Shown in pieces: positions 1 through 12,521 of a stretch of DNA of 46,263 nt. The number at the start of each line of letters is the position of its first letter. Positions within the stretch are counted from its first letter, which is position 1. The translations under genes and the position numbers were made by a program. A model generated the notes under the pieces. That model saw only the letters and a program-made list of their open reading frames with translations, searched no databases and was not told the origin of the DNA. The stretch is from Chara braunii. Lineage: Eukaryota; Streptophyta; Charophyceae; Charales; Characeae. The stretch lies in contig BFEA01000226.1 of assembly GCA_003427395.1 (NCBI GenBank), positions 1,609,639-1,655,901 of the forward strand, written 5' to 3'.

Positions 1-168
1 GGTTTTCAACGAACTTTTCGTGTGTGTGTGTGTGTGTGTGCGTGCGCGCGCGCGAGAGAGAGAGAGAGGTATGCACGCGTCGTGGAGTGGAGGGAGATTC
101 CCTCCCCTTGTAACCAATCAATCAATCAATCAATTAATCAATCAATCAATAAATAAATAAAAAACAGT
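1..168. repeat. Compound microsatellites at the window edge
   Basis: A (GT)n tract runs into (GC)n and (GA)n within the first 70 bases. After a short unique stretch come (TCAA)n and (AATA)n runs at about 113-168. The far end of the window also stops inside a GT tract, which suggests contig ends set by simple repeats. No gene is visible. Confidence 0.9.
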
Positions 169-319
169 CAATCAATGATTTTTTTTTTTTCTTCTGTTTA
201 TTTAATTTATTTTGGTAGTCTTCGAAATCCACCTCCCCCCGTTTTTGAAGTTTTTATGTTTTTTTTTTTGCGAGGAGGTAGGGGGACCCCCCGCGACTCG
301 AAACCCGTTCCCCGCCCCC

Positions 320-435
320 CAAACCCCCTCCCCGATCGGCCGCGGCGTCATTCGAAATTTTCGGCCTCGTTCGGCCGGGGCGGGGGGNGTCCCGGCCTAG
401 GCCGCCGGCCGCGGCTTGGGCTGAACCCGGCCGCG
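320..435. repeat. GGCCG-rich block, copy 1
   Basis: A very GC-rich stretch of repeated GGCCG/CGGCC words, with one N at 388. It is followed by the words GCGTGCAACATAG and CCTAGG. The same GC block followed by the same words recurs at about 12915-13025, so this is a dispersed repeat rather than a CpG island of a gene. Confidence 0.55.
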
Positions 436-499
436 GCCAGCGTGCAACATAGCCTAGGAGATCAGCGCCCTAGGGGACGGACAACGTTTGGGTCCACTT

Positions 500-934
500 G
501 GCGTAAACCAAGCGTACCTATACTCCAACGAGCGAGCAAACGCCCTCTGGTGACCTACCTCTGCAATCGCATGTAAAAACTTTCGCACGTGTGTCAGTAG
601 CTCGGTAGGGATACGCCCCTAAAGGTGGCGACAACCCCTTAAGGAAGGTAAGATGTGCCCTACGGAAACCGATCCTGTCGTAGAGTACCGTGGGATGTAC
701 ATCTGGCGCACCCGGCCAGAGCGGCGAAGGGAGAATGCAACCGCGCCCATCTCGGCGGTTCGCGGGATTATTTATGCATCATCCTAAGTTGTCTCTTGAT
801 TTTGGTTTTTGTTTAACTCCTGCGTGACACAGCCGGGAGGGCTCCCGTGCTTTGCGAAAGGCGGGGGCCGATGCGCTCAACGGTGTGACGCGGCAGAGAG
901 GGTGCCGCACTGCGCAGGACCGATGCGCTCGACA
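500..934 (-). mobile_element. Element E, 5' end fragment
   Basis: Read on the minus strand, this begins TGTCGAGCGCATCGGTCC at 934. The third E copy begins with the same bases at 34047. It stays recognisably similar for about 400 bp, including the words CTCTGCGATTGC, GGGGATACGCCC and GTGACAACTCC in diverged form. It is therefore the start of another E copy whose remainder lies outside the window or is lost. A second, imperfect CCGATGCGCTCAAC word at about 868 hints at a small local duplication of the terminus. Similarity was judged by eye. Confidence 0.6.
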
Positions 935-3157
935 GGTGGCGTTGTTGCCAAGGATAACGATTGTCCACCGTTGTTCCTGGTGGAACAACATCTGGGTATG
1001 GGAATGTGAGAACTAGGCAAAATTAGAAGTTTCTTTGGGGTTTTATGACTAATCGATTGATGCTTTTGGATAGAGAGCGAGCGAGAATTGATTGTGTAAG
1101 TTCGCTTTGGTTAGTGCAGTAAGGGTGGAGCGAGAGCGATAAGCGTTTTGACTATGCGCTCACATACTCTGACTAGTAAGGTGGCAGTTGGAGTTGGTAC
1201 CCCTTCTGATCTGATAGTTGACAGGTTTGGATGATGCTTTGCATGTCTGATATGGCTAAGGTAGGATAAGATGACATCAACATGGCGAAGCATGATTAGT
1301 GTGGAAGTTGGTCATGAGGGGGTACCTATTATGGTCGAGAAAGTTATTTGAGTGGTCATGAGAGCCATTAGAGTGAGGTCGAGGATGAGTAAGTGAGCCT
1401 ATTATGTTAGAAGTCATAAGGGGACTTTTGGGAGACTTAGGTTAAAGGGCGCTGGAAACCTTTATGAGCATGAATTAGGATCCTTGAGTCTGGGTTTTAA
1501 GTAATTGTTCGAATTATATGGCCATGAAGATGTGAGGTCTGCCCGGCGTGATGTGTTGTGAATTACACGTATAAGGCAGCAGATAAATGAAATAAACATC
1601 GTGTTATGACCTCAATGGAAGGGACTATGGGACGTAATAGAAATGTATAGCACCTTTTCGGCAAAAGGGGTGTTTGATCCTAGAGGCAGTTGGAGTATTA
1701 GTGAAGGCGCTAACGATTAGACTATCCTACCTAATTTCGATGGTGCGATGAGGTGTAGGTAATGTTATACCTTTGTTTGAACCTTTCCAGGTTTGGATTA
1801 TCCACTTGAATCTATGGAGTTGGAACTAAGGACTTGAGACTATTTTTTTTAAGAGCATCTCTTGAGTTATATGATTGAACTCATCCATATATGTCAGATA
1901 TAATGTGAGTAAGTCTACCTAGTGTCTGATTATGAAAGGTTATGTGCTCAACGTTATATTATTTGAATGATTATCCTTGTGAGAAAATATTTTGCATGGT
2001 TTATTTATCTAAGGTACATATTTCGAATTATCAATTTGCAAAAATTTATATGAGCGTCTCAAGTCCAATTATTGACTTCTGGATGTTTATTGAATTAATG
2101 CGTGTGGATTGCTCTTCAAAAAAGGGTAGGGGCATTGCGCATAATCCACTTCTGATGAGGATTCGGAGGTGAATGGAGAGACCACTTCCTTGAAATGAGT
2201 TTCTTCTCATAGAATGGTCAATGTGTAAGGTCTACCCAAATGGAGGGTGCAATCCTATGTCATTGTTCCCCTGAGAGATGGCTTTGAAGAAATTATAACT
2301 TTATTTTGTAGGTACTAGTGAGACGCACGTAGAAACTAGACCCACGTCGAAACTGTGTTCCTGGTCCATAGTGGGGTGTTGTTGTTGTATCCCCTGTGAT
2401 AAGATTACTACACTACCATTGAATCGGAGGAAAGTGTTTAAGCCTTATTAGACCATGGCCTATGAGGGAAGCAACTACTGCATGTCACTGAAATGTAGGG
2501 GGTGAATCCCGAACTACTTTTGTGTCAAGTGAGTTCGCCGGCATAGGACGAGGAAGTACACCCCGAAGTGTGTGTGGTGAGGTTGTTTACTTTGTCGGCA
2601 ATGGTCTGCAAGAAGCAAGTATTGCAATCGAAGGCAGAAGCAGTGAGGCTTGATCCTTGAGCGGGGCTCAGGGATTCGAGATGTTATCCATTTTAAAATA
2701 AATTATACTGCCCCTTGCTACAATATACTTCTGTCAAAGCTGGGGAGTAAAGTGTTAAGTTTTTATTGTTATTGTATCCGAGAGTATGTATTATGGGCAA
2801 AATTACCTTGATTCTAGTCAGTATGAGGTATTTGTATATACTTCTAGGTAACTAACTAGTTTGTATATAATTCTTATTGATTTTTTAATAGTATTTTTGA
2901 TGTTAGTTACTAAGGTTATATGTCATTTTCCATGAGTAATTATTACTGTGAGTTTTTATATTTGTGAATGTATTATTTTAATATATTACCGATATTTCGT
3001 AAATACTGGAAAGGATGAATTTAGTGAAAGATTATTTGAAGCTAAGACTTTAGGAGTAGAGATTGTAGAACGCAATTGTCAACATAATAATGAAAGGCAT
3101 ATGCTGGATGTTTTTTTATGATCGGCAGAACCCAGACTAGAGCGAAGGTAGCTCAAG
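935..3157. other. Gene-free stretch, probably decayed repeat
   Basis: I find no open frame over about 80 codons and no recognisable protein motif. The sequence is of moderate AT content, with no long simple repeats. It sits between a truncated E end and an unrecognised decayed reading frame, so old transposon debris is the likeliest content, but nothing specific supports a family. Confidence 0.4.
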
Positions 3158-3832
3158 ATGTCTTATGCTAAGGAAGATTACAATATGACCTTGCATGTAA
3201 AAAGGAAAGATGAACAAGAAGTATCCTTGCCGAAAAGAGTCAAGGAAGAAGAATATATCTCTTCCTGGTGGGGCATGCTGATAGGCAAGGGTATCTTCGT
3301 AAGGATCAAGTCTGGATTTGATGATGATGAGGACTGCGTGATCGTGAGGGTGACCCTTTACGCCCCACTATCATTTTGGGTCTTGCATGGGATTGAGTTG
3401 GCACTTGGGCATGAAAGTCTGGTCGCGAGACCATTAAGGATAACTGAGGGAGTTGTCGAGAAGTGGGCAAGAGGAAGGATCCACGAAGGAGAGGGGCAAG
3501 TGGTGACCCATATAGAGGTTAAGCATACTAAAGAGTTTGTATAACCTTGAGCCCCGTTACAAGTCATCCTGCTTGCGTTCCGCATAGAAAAGTGTTTTCG
3601 GGGACGAGCAAGGGTAGAGGCAGAAACAGAGGTCACTTTGAGGACACAAGAATGAGGATATGCGTCTTATATGTGTGAACTCATATATGACATGTACCTC
3701 GACCAAAGGTTTTTTCCCCCTAGTCAAAGACTTAGGAACCTGGTCAACGTAGTTGACGCATATGTAAGCTCTTATGATCCAGATGAAAGGATTGTAGATT
3801 GGGACGAGGTTCGGGAAGTAGCGGGCCGATAG
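3158..3832 (+). pseudogene. Unrecognised decayed reading frame (about 225 codons)
   Basis: One frame stays readable from an ATG at 3158 to a TAG at 3830, broken only by stops at 3542, 3548 and 3653. The first part (128 codons) contains the words WWGMLIGKGIFVRIKSG and DDDEDCVIVRVTLYAP. After the stops the same frame continues with MCELIYDMYLDQRFFPPSQR and ends DWDEVREVAGR. The amino-acid composition looks like real protein rather than shadow translation: mixed charged and hydrophobic residues with no low complexity. Reading continues in one frame across the stops, which suggests nonsense decay without frameshifts. I do not recognise a family and assign no function. It may be a gag-like or unknown ORF of a dead transposon. 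Confidence 0.35.
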
Positions 3833-5915
3833 AGGGTGCCCTCATATCCTGCCAAGCAGAAATCTGATTGTATACCAGGTAGGTTATAAAAAGTGTAAAC
3901 ATATTTTTAGTGCATAAAGTGTATATGTGTTTCACAGACTTTTGTGTCTGTTTAATGGTAGAATGACTATAGTATGATCAAAGTAAGAGAGTGAGCTTCA
4001 TTCGTGTACAAGTCGCTGAGGGTAAGATTTTGTTAGGGGTATGGCATGGAATGTCGACTTGAGTGCATCATAAGATCATGTGAGAATGTGATCTTATTAG
4101 AATCTCCGATTTGGTTTTGATTGTGATACTTGACTCCTTTAGACACGTACTTTCTCTGAGAATATTACCCTAAGATTCNAAATAAGGTGATGGTGTTTTG
4201 AGGGTTGAATTTCTTTTTAGTTATACCACCCTGAGTTATGAAGGTGTAAGCGCCCATATGTTTGTAAATAGGAGTTGCTTTAAATTGAGTGAGTTTTGAA
4301 TTTAAGTTTTTTTGACTCTATGATCTCGAGGGTTAGTGTGTAAAATTTCTCCTTTCCTGCGCTGCACTGAGATATAAGAGGGGAATATGTATAGCATTCT
4401 GACTCAAGGTCGTTTTTAAGCCTTTGATAGATTGAGGCATGGTGAGCCTTGTGTTACTTTTGGATATTTGGATATGTCTTGAGTAACTTGGATTCCTTTG
4501 ATTTGAGGGGTGCAATGACGCCCTGATTAGGGTTGTTTCATCTTAGCTTTAGCCAGGGAGGCCACAATGTTTTTGTGATATTGGTGTCATTTTGAGTTCT
4601 GATTGTTCAACTCTAAGTGTACATATGTAATTCAAGACTATGATTATTCGCTTTTTGAGTTGGGATATTACACCCCTGAGTATATATTGAGTTCAGCTTT
4701 TACATGAGACTACTTCTAATATATGACGATCACAATCACTCTCATATGTGCGTTTATCGTGATGTGTGATGGCTTTGTGTGAGAGATGTATAAGAAACAT
4801 TTCGTATACTGTGTATTCTGTGAATATGAATGAATATGAACTGTCTACTCTTCCGTATACTCGTGCAGTCTGCCCACAGGCAGATGATAGGAAGGGGTAT
4901 AAGCGGAGGAAATGCAGTCTATTTCTGTGAAAGTTGTGAGAATCCTAAGGGATTTATGGGTCTTTGAGACTCGGACGCTTACCATGCCAAATGTTTATTG
5001 TTGAGTTGTGACGGGGACCCACAAGTTGGTCTCTTAGTGTTGAGTGGTTCTATGATAGAGACACCTTTAAGCGTTAGGGTGGTTATCTGTTCATTTGGAA
5101 ACTCATCTTCAGTACAAGGTGTTTTAAAAAGGTCGTGTTCAAAGTTCATCATAGAGAGAGAGGGATGACGGGGAGACCTAATGAGTGAGGCCTCCTTCAA
5201 TTAAAAGGTCACCGTGGTTAAAAAATTTAATGGCATGTAAGACTGATGAGAAGGACCAAATTTTTGTTTGGCCATTGGTGGAATTTGGGAGGTCGCAAGG
5301 ATGGTTCATTTGTGAGATGTCATTGAGATATTTGACTTTCGCGTTCTGATCAAGTTGGAAGACCACGGCCTGATAAATCAGGCGGTGATTTTGTTTTGTG
5401 AATGTGGAGAGGATGCCGTGTTCCCTGTGTTGTCCCACAAAGGACTGGTAAATGTTTTTTATGAGTGAAAGACCTTTGCGTAGTTCCGCAATAGGACTGT
5501 ATTATTACGACACACCGTCCAGCCACTTGTGTTAATCTTAAGGCATTTATAAGAGATCCAGCTAGGGGTTAAACTAGCATCACTGACGCGCAACCCTAAA
5601 TGTTGGCTGATGATCGGCATAACCTAAACAACGGGCTCACGTCTCACCAAAGGAGTAAAGACCTAAAAAGGTGTGGCCACCTAGGAAAGTTGTACTTCCT
5701 GCGAGATGTCGTTGGGATAAGAGTCAAGTCATTTGAGTCTTTTGGAGTCCTGATTGAATGCTTATAAGGAGAAAGCCTATCGTGGCGCAACCTGCGACGG
5801 CGCTGCCGCTAAAATAACAACGCGCTGGACCATTGATATGGCTCGATCAACCAGACTACGGTGGGCCAAGATGAATACCTTACCATCCTGTACTAGACTG
5901 CAGGAAACGTTTAAG

Positions 5916-5964
<49 letters not shown>

Positions 5965-6378
5965 ACCTGATTATGAGAATTTTTTGAGGGACGCATGAAT
6001 GTCTTCAAAGGTCTCGGTTAGGGCTCACGTTCCTAGTTATGACCCTACTTGAAGGGTAAAGACTAAATGAGACACTTAACGAGAAGCTGACGTTTGTCTA
6101 GGATAATAGGGAGATGACAGTTGAGAGGGCCGCTGAAACTTATGTTGTAGTACGTATGCCTAGTACACTAGCGTCCTAGTGTGAGGACAATCGGGACCCA
6201 GATTAGAATTCTGACAACATATAGTTGTGTTTGGCATAGATTGATGGAGGCCTCGAACCAGAGTCTGTCGGCTAATTGGATTGGTTCTTTTTTCGTCAGC
6301 ATTTTAAATTATGGATGAACCAATAACTTTTTGATTTTGCGATGCGACAGGGACGTCGCTTAATATGGTCCCGTAAGT
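3833..6378. other. Gene-free stretch with a (TA)n microsatellite
   Basis: No credible coding frame. A (TA)n run of about 44 bases lies at 5917-5960. One N is at 4179. The stretch stops at 6378, where the terminal bases of a minus-strand element E begin. The last bases before it (CCCGTAAGT) are not repeated after the right-hand E copy at 25506, so the two arms do not share an obvious target-site duplication. Confidence 0.5.
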
Positions 6379-9300
6379 TGTCGGCGCGAATACCCTTACA
6401 ATGGTAGCCCTGGTTTTTACAAGTGACAAAAAATAAGTTTGGGTACGCCGCATGAGATGCGGTAGTGTGTGTTGTTTACGTCGACTGAATGGCTGACTAG
6501 AGTAGAGAGTGTGTGGGCGCGCGGACTTAAGGCGCACGTGATTTCTTTTTTTTTTTTATGATTGTGAAGCTAGCGTTTGGTTACCGGCCAAATTTTTAGT
6601 TTTGATTAAATTAGGACTGAAAAAAAAATTGTCTTTTGATTGGTGCGCTTGCCTGTGACCCGTACGTACGTACGAAGGACGACGTCAACAACAATGTGAT
6701 TTTGAAAGCATTTTGGTAGATCTGTTCATCGCGCAGTATTAGTTTATTAAAGCGTCCGTCAAACTTAGACCCAACCTTGGGATTAACACTAGCGGTTATA
6801 ACGTCAGACCCAACCTCGGGATTAACACTAGCGGTTACAACGTCGGATTTTCATCAAAGAGATTCAGGGATCAAGGTTGAGCGGCGACGACGCGGATATA
6901 TCCGAGTAGCGCGAAGGGACCGAGGGATTGGGAGCCTGGCGCGGCTATCCCCCTTGGCTTTACTGTCGACAGAGTCGGAGTGGTGTCAACGGTTCCTTTT
7001 TTTCGTCAGTCGCTCTCTTACGGTTAAAATTTTTATAAGTATTCTTATTATTTATCATTGTTATTTTTATAGTTATGCTTTGAATTTTGGAGACGGGCGA
7101 GGCGTCAGGTTTAAAGGCTGTCACGTTGGTCGGGGACTTTGAGCACGCACCTCTTTTGGTCGACCTACGGGTTATTGCGTGTTTGGGATGTTAGCGAAAT
7201 TCACCTAGCTTCGTCGTTTGAATTTTTGTTCGTTCGAGGTGCCGACGAAATTCCTCTATTCTGCTTGTCTTGGAATATGAAACGGAGGAGTTCAACGTGC
7301 ATGCTAAACGATCGGTGATTAGGTTGGTGATGTGGAAGAAATATGTGGAGTAGGCCATCTGCGGCCGCCTAGGTTGTCGCCCACAACCTGTCGTAAGAGG
7401 TTTGAGTGTGAGCATGTCCGTCGGGGCCCTTATGCCTGGGCGGAGCTCTTGGGGCACCAGTGAGGCCGCCATGGTGTTGACTCTGCGGCAGGGCTGTCCC
7501 AGCGGTTGTTCCCGTGGAACCCTTCCTCACTTCGGTTTTCAAAGTTCTCATTTAAATATCCGCTACTATCGTCGAGAATTGCACTGGGTCTTGTCCACCA
7601 AAGCCCTCGCTAGGCTTTGCAACAAACCGTGCTGCAACCCCTTGTTCCTGTGGGAGATGGTTGTTGGAGGCCCGAGGCAATAGCGGACTTTGCCTGAGCA
7701 AGGCGGACTTGAGGAAATATTGTGGAAATTCGCAGCGGTACTGTTGCACATCGATCGTTGGGCGGTACAGGGGCAGGAGACTGTCAGACCGTTTAGAAGC
7801 GGTTCCTCATGGAGTTCTTCTCGGGATAGCAGAACATGACGCAAAAATCGTCCATTAGGTTGGGGATCAAGGCGGAAGGTTGCTTGGACCGTCCAGCAAC
7901 TGCTTTGCCTCTGAAGCGCTTCTAAGGAAGCGAAGCTGCCCGCCACATTGATGCGTTATTGAAGGAAGACCGCACTTGGATGCCGTATTGCGCCAGGTGC
8001 ATTTAGAAGTAGATGGCGAAGATGACAGCAGGAAGGAAGTTGGCACGAGAAGAGAAAGCCATGCCCCGCTCGTTCCTTGACCAAAACAAGATGGGAAAAG
8101 TGTTTGACTGAGGTTCTGGAGGCAAGCGAATGCAATCTTGAATTTGGAAATTGTAAGAAGTTAGTGGAAAGAAAGTCAGATTAGAAAATAATGTGCGTGG
8201 AGATGTCGGACCGACGACTGTGGCGGAATNAAATCTATTTAACTCACTCGATTCTCAACAGAATCGACTGAACTCAAGTAGTAAATAATGGTTTTGATAT
8301 AAGGCAAGTCAGATTATGAAGTTAGTTTTTAGTATTAGTGAGTAGATTTCGAGGTGTGAAAGAATGGAGTTGCGCGGTGCTATGGCGGAGAAGAAAGGTG
8401 ACGAGCGACACCAAGATACAAATAGCTTGCCCGATCCTTGATCGAATCGGGCGAGGTGGAAGGTGATTCTGTGGTTTTGAAGGATGGTGAAGCTGATGGA
8501 AGTGACGATTGTTGGGATTGAGAAGCAGATTCTGCGGTACAAATAATGAAGGTTGCGTGCTAATGCGTGGCATAGGTGGCAGTGTATCTTCTTGTGTTTT
8601 AGCAGAAGATTCATTTCGTTTTGTTCTTCTTTTTTTAGTAAGGAAAGAAAACAAGGCAGGAATGCGCGCGCACCGTTGAGCTGGTTTGGCTAACACTGTT
8701 GCAGGTCGAAGTTTTCCTCCTCGACGCTATGGTATCCCCCCTCACGCGACGGCTCCTTCTTCATGGCGATTCTCCTCTTCTTCATGGGGCCGCATCGGTC
8801 CGAGCAAAACGAGATAGGGAAGACGGGGGAGGGTTAAGGGGATCAACCACGTTGATACCGAGTTTCGAAGATACTTTCTTTTGGAGGATTTTGGTGTTCG
8901 TTACCTGATTGATCTCGGTAGTAGTCATATGTCAATCTTGGAAGGTTGAGTCATGCGTGACTATTGTAAGCACTCTGCACTATTGGGATGCGAGTGACTC
9001 ACTGACTCAGCTACCATTTCTTTTCCAAGAGTCCTCTTACCACTCGAGTAATCATGACAATTTAAAAACTAATAAGTACAAGATATCTCGACTTTTGTAA
9101 GAGGTAAGAAGGACCGATCCGGACTGACCCATTACTACGGCGAAGAAGGTTTGAAGTGTAGCCATGACTGGTCAGACCTACAGTTGAAAGTTGCAGGCGT
9201 CTCTAATGGGCCGAGTTCGTTCGCTGTCTAGACTGCAGGGTAGCAAGAGCTGTTGGGCAACTATTGCAGTCGGTCCGAGAGGCAGCCGTTATTGCTTCGT

Positions 9301-11414
9301 TTACACTACTACAATATTTCGTGGTTATGCATGGTTTGCAGTGCGCGATGATCCACTCCGAGTTTTCCATTGCGCTTGGCTCATTGTTCGAATATGACAC
9401 ACGAGAGTGCTGTAGTTTTAATGTAGCCCTTTTGGGCTAGCCAATAGAGGACTGACAGATGGGGATGACATAGCAGCTTGAGGAATTGATCAAACCAGAC
9501 AAAGAGGAACGACGTTACGATTTGAGAGGTTGGTCAAACCGCGCTTGAAGTCGTGAGCTCTGGGACGTGGTTGAGTCCATGAAAAATGGTTATTGCTACA
9601 AACCAAAACGGTCGTTCGAAAATCAACGACTGACAGCATGGCTTCAACTGACTAGGCGGTAACGCAGTTTGACCATCATTGGGGACCATTAGGCGCATAA
9701 TGTTTACAAGGCCCTCTCCTGATAGTTGAGTTGTCCCTCTCCTGTATCTCGAGTATCTAAAACCTCTTATCTTCTGCTCTCCTTAATCTAAGTCTCGTCT
9801 TGTTCTGAAAGGAAGACGACACTGGGGATTGCTACCCGTAGGATCACAGCAAGACTCTATGGGGAGTTTGTCCACCGATTGCGGGAGCTTTGTTGGAACC
9901 TAGGCAAGGTTCTGGAAGCAGGGAACCATCAGGTATATCTCCTTTTGACCGTATGAGCCCACTATACCCATGTTTGACTATCTCTCTCTAAGTCTGACTG
10001 TTGTATGCATGTGTTTCCCTATGAATTTGGCTTTCTTTCAGGATCTCAATCAGACTGAATGGAAGGAATGCGTGTGTAAAGTTTAAGTTTCTTCTTTATT
10101 TTTGACTGAAAGTAGATTAAGGGATGAAGTGGGGGAAGGTGGGAGGAAGATAGTTTGCATGCGTTTGACCGGGTCAACCAAGGACTGGACATTGTTTCTA
10201 AGTTGAATGGCTCAGGGCTATGTTTATTTGACCGTTTTCTGAAGGACCACGGATTGTTTTTAAGCTGAATGATCTGATCACTTTGTTTATTTATTAGGGT
10301 TTGCCTGACTGAAGGGTTTGATATTTTGTTTTATTATGAGGAAGGATTTTTTGCCTAAAGTTAAGCATTGTTTCTAAGCTGAATGGTTTTAGCCTGAAGC
10401 CACACACATAAGTATAAACTTAGTATAACAAAAAATCATTTATTTATAATTGCATGCGAACTGGCAGCTAGACATTGTTTCTAATCTGAATGAGTTAGCG
10501 CTAAGCCATATCACTAAGAAATATATGGCTGAGAGGAGTCTCACTTTGATTGTGAGAAGTGATCGTCACAAATTTATAACCCTTCATATATATGTACATA
10601 CATACGCGTTGGGTGTTCGTACGACCAACTATGACAGTGCCTAGGGGTTAAACAAATTATATTTTAAGACGAAAAGGAGATCCCCTTTTATGCTTTTGCT
10701 TTTTAAAGTTTTATAGTTGGACGTTGCAGTCTGTGACATCCATCAAAGACAAACCCTTTGAGTTCTCTCCAGACCCTGAATGATGGAGCTGGTTCCAAGG
10801 CAATAAGAGACGATTGCCACTATAGGTATGAACCTGCGTACCACCCACTCTCTGCGGGGTGCAAAAGAGAGTGTGGTTTTTCAACCACACTTGGCGGTTG
10901 TCCAACGTCGAGAGATTAACCCCTCAAGGCGCATGTCAGCCGACACTTGAGTGTCGAACGCGACACTCGAAATTCATCGAGGACCGCGTGATTAAGGGTA
11001 CTACATAGTACGCCATTGTTGCGACTGCTTGCGTAAGCGTACATTGCTAGTCGATGTGAGAAGGCCCTGCGTCCGCACGATTTTAAACTAAGTCTCGCTC
11101 GTGACGCCTATCCGATTTTCCACATCGGAAGGTTATGGGATGGGTATTGAAGGGATTAGGATTGTTTATGTTGTTTTGTTGTGTCGTTCCGTGTGTGAGT
11201 TTTGTCGTGTAACGCGTGGTATGTGGGATGCATCCTAGTCGACTGACGACGAGTCGTGCTTGGGACTTCAGCCCCCCAATGTGTCAGTTCACGTGGGGTT
11301 TCGATAGAGGTGTGGGACTGCGCGTACCCCCTATGCTACAGTGTACGAGAAACGCCCTCGATTGGTTCACCTTTGTGATTGCAACTGATTAGCTTTCGTA
11401 CTGTGGACTGGTAG
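6379..11414 (-). mobile_element. Element E, left copy (minus strand)
   Basis: On the plus strand the copy opens with TGTCGGCGCGAATACCC, the reverse complement of the 3' end of the right copy (ending GCGCCGACA at 25506). Matching blocks against the right copy run in reverse order: 6777-6870 with 25030-25110, 7400-7970 with 23940-24540, 8600-8900 with 23080-23300, 9190-9900 with 22030-22740, and 10700-11410 with 18565-19280. Relative to the right copy it lacks roughly 1.5-2 kb between about 10505 and 10550, including several array hairpins. It is cut at its 5' end at 11414, where element F follows directly. No coding frame is visible. A 39-bp tandem duplication lies at about 6768-6845. Identity looks like about 80-85% by eye. 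Confidence 0.7.
10183..10505 (-). repeat. Hairpin array, left E copy
   Basis: At least four units of the conserved loop occur, seen on the plus strand as ATTGTTTCTAAGYTGAATG, at about 10191, 10253, 10368 and 10475. Flanks pair in each. On the minus strand the arms are CTGAGC/GTCCAG, GATCA/TGGTC, CTAAA/TTTAG and GCTAA/TTAGC (the last within GCTAACT...GTCTAGC, allowing internal mismatches). The stems are shorter and more decayed than in the copy at 37056, but no two units share the same stem sequence. Confidence 0.6.
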
Positions 11415-12300
11415 GTCGTTGTGGCGAGGCTAGAACCATAGTGTGAAGGGGTAGGGAGTTTTTGGGTCCGTGGGGCTTTTGCGCCAAGGACCGGGGGCGG
11501 CGGCACCAAGGCCGGCTGGGTAGGGCAGCCGCTGAGGCTGTCGGCTGCCGACCCCGCCTGCCAGCCACGGCAGCGAGCAGGCTTAGCAGTCACAACCTGC
11601 TAGGCGCTGGAAGGGGGCCTGGTGGGCACCAGAAGCCCTTCATATAGAAGGGCTGCTCCTTTCTTGATGTGAAAAGGAGCTAGCCCAGTAGGTATCATTG
11701 CCAGATTATCGCCCCGCAGATACACGGATCGAAACCGACAACAGGCAGTTGGGCTAGCTCCTTTTGGAGCTCCCCCTTCAGCAGCTTGAGGTGCCGCGGT
11801 GGATTTTGACTGCCCGATCTCAAGGATCGCGCGGCCGAAATTTGCCGCGTGCAGACTAGCATGGCCCTTCAAGTTGCGCAAGGATGATACGCATGAATCG
11901 AGAAAAGTCAAAGTTTTTTACTTTTTTTTTTTTTTTTTGGGAAAAAAAAAGAGAAAAGAAAAGTAGAAAAAAAAAAAGGGGGGGAGGAAACTTACCTGTC
12001 CGTATCTGAACGCTTAAGCGCCCAAATACGGGTTGTAGCGAATACATCGGATCATCATCACGAGGCAAGTAGCATTTTCCTTTTTGTCTCTTTTTTTCCT
12101 TTTTTTTTTTCTTTTTCTTTTGTTTTGTTCGTTTTGCCACTAGGGCGAACGACACGACGAGAGGTAACCGTTGGGGAAAAAAAAAAAAAAAACTAAAACT
12201 AAAACTAAAAACTAAAAACAGCGCCAAGTGGCGTGGTTCGAAGTGACAGGGGTTTTTCAACCATCTACGGATGGGCGAATGAATCTGCCGCCCTAGGCGG
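11415..12300 (-). mobile_element. Element F, left copy (minus strand)
   Basis: This is the reverse complement of 16937-18100, with the same order of landmarks: the block ending CGCAACGAC, the GC-rich hairpin run, the tRNA-like segment, the palindrome around GCGCTTAAGCG, and the terminal CATTCGCCCATCCGTAGATGG. Compared with the right copy it lacks about 300 bp, exactly the part that carries the hammerhead core and the following A-rich tract. The break falls directly after the small hairpin that precedes the ribozyme. Its other end fuses to element E at 11414/11415 without the 268 bp that separate F and E on the right. It is non-coding. Confidence 0.65.
11672..11765 (+). promoter_or_regulatory. 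tRNA-like Pol III boxes inside a 16-bp hairpin (left F)
   Basis: A perfect inverted repeat, AAAAGGAGCTAGCCCA at 11672-11687 and its complement at 11750-11765, encloses about 62 bases. Within and overlapping it are an A-box match TAGCCCAGTAGG (11681-11692) and a B-box match GGATCGAAACC (11726-11736), 45 bases apart start to start. The SINE at 26429/26474 has the same spacing. The B-box resembles the T-loop of plant initiator tRNA-Met. This could be a tRNA-derived promoter or only a tRNA-like fold; transcription is not shown. Confidence 0.45.
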
Positions 12301-12311
12301 CTATGTTCGAC

Positions 12312-12324
12312 AAAGAGAGAGAGG

Positions 12325-12409
<85 letters not shown>

Positions 12410-12419
12410 GGGGGGGGGG
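12312..12419. repeat. (GA)n microsatellite followed by a G run
   Basis: About 87 bases of GA repeats are followed by a 21-base run of G. It adjoins the end of the left F copy. No gene. Confidence 0.95.
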
Positions 12420-12521
12420 ATGTCGACCTCACCTGGGCTGTGGTCCCACTAGCAAAGGGGATAAGATAGAAATCCTGAATCTGGCTAGGTTTTATGCAGA
12501 GATACAGAAAAGCAGTTCTAC

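Noticed and set aside
5231-5260. CTGATGAG word as a second hammerhead
   Set aside because: No helix II or GAAA box follows at the required distance.
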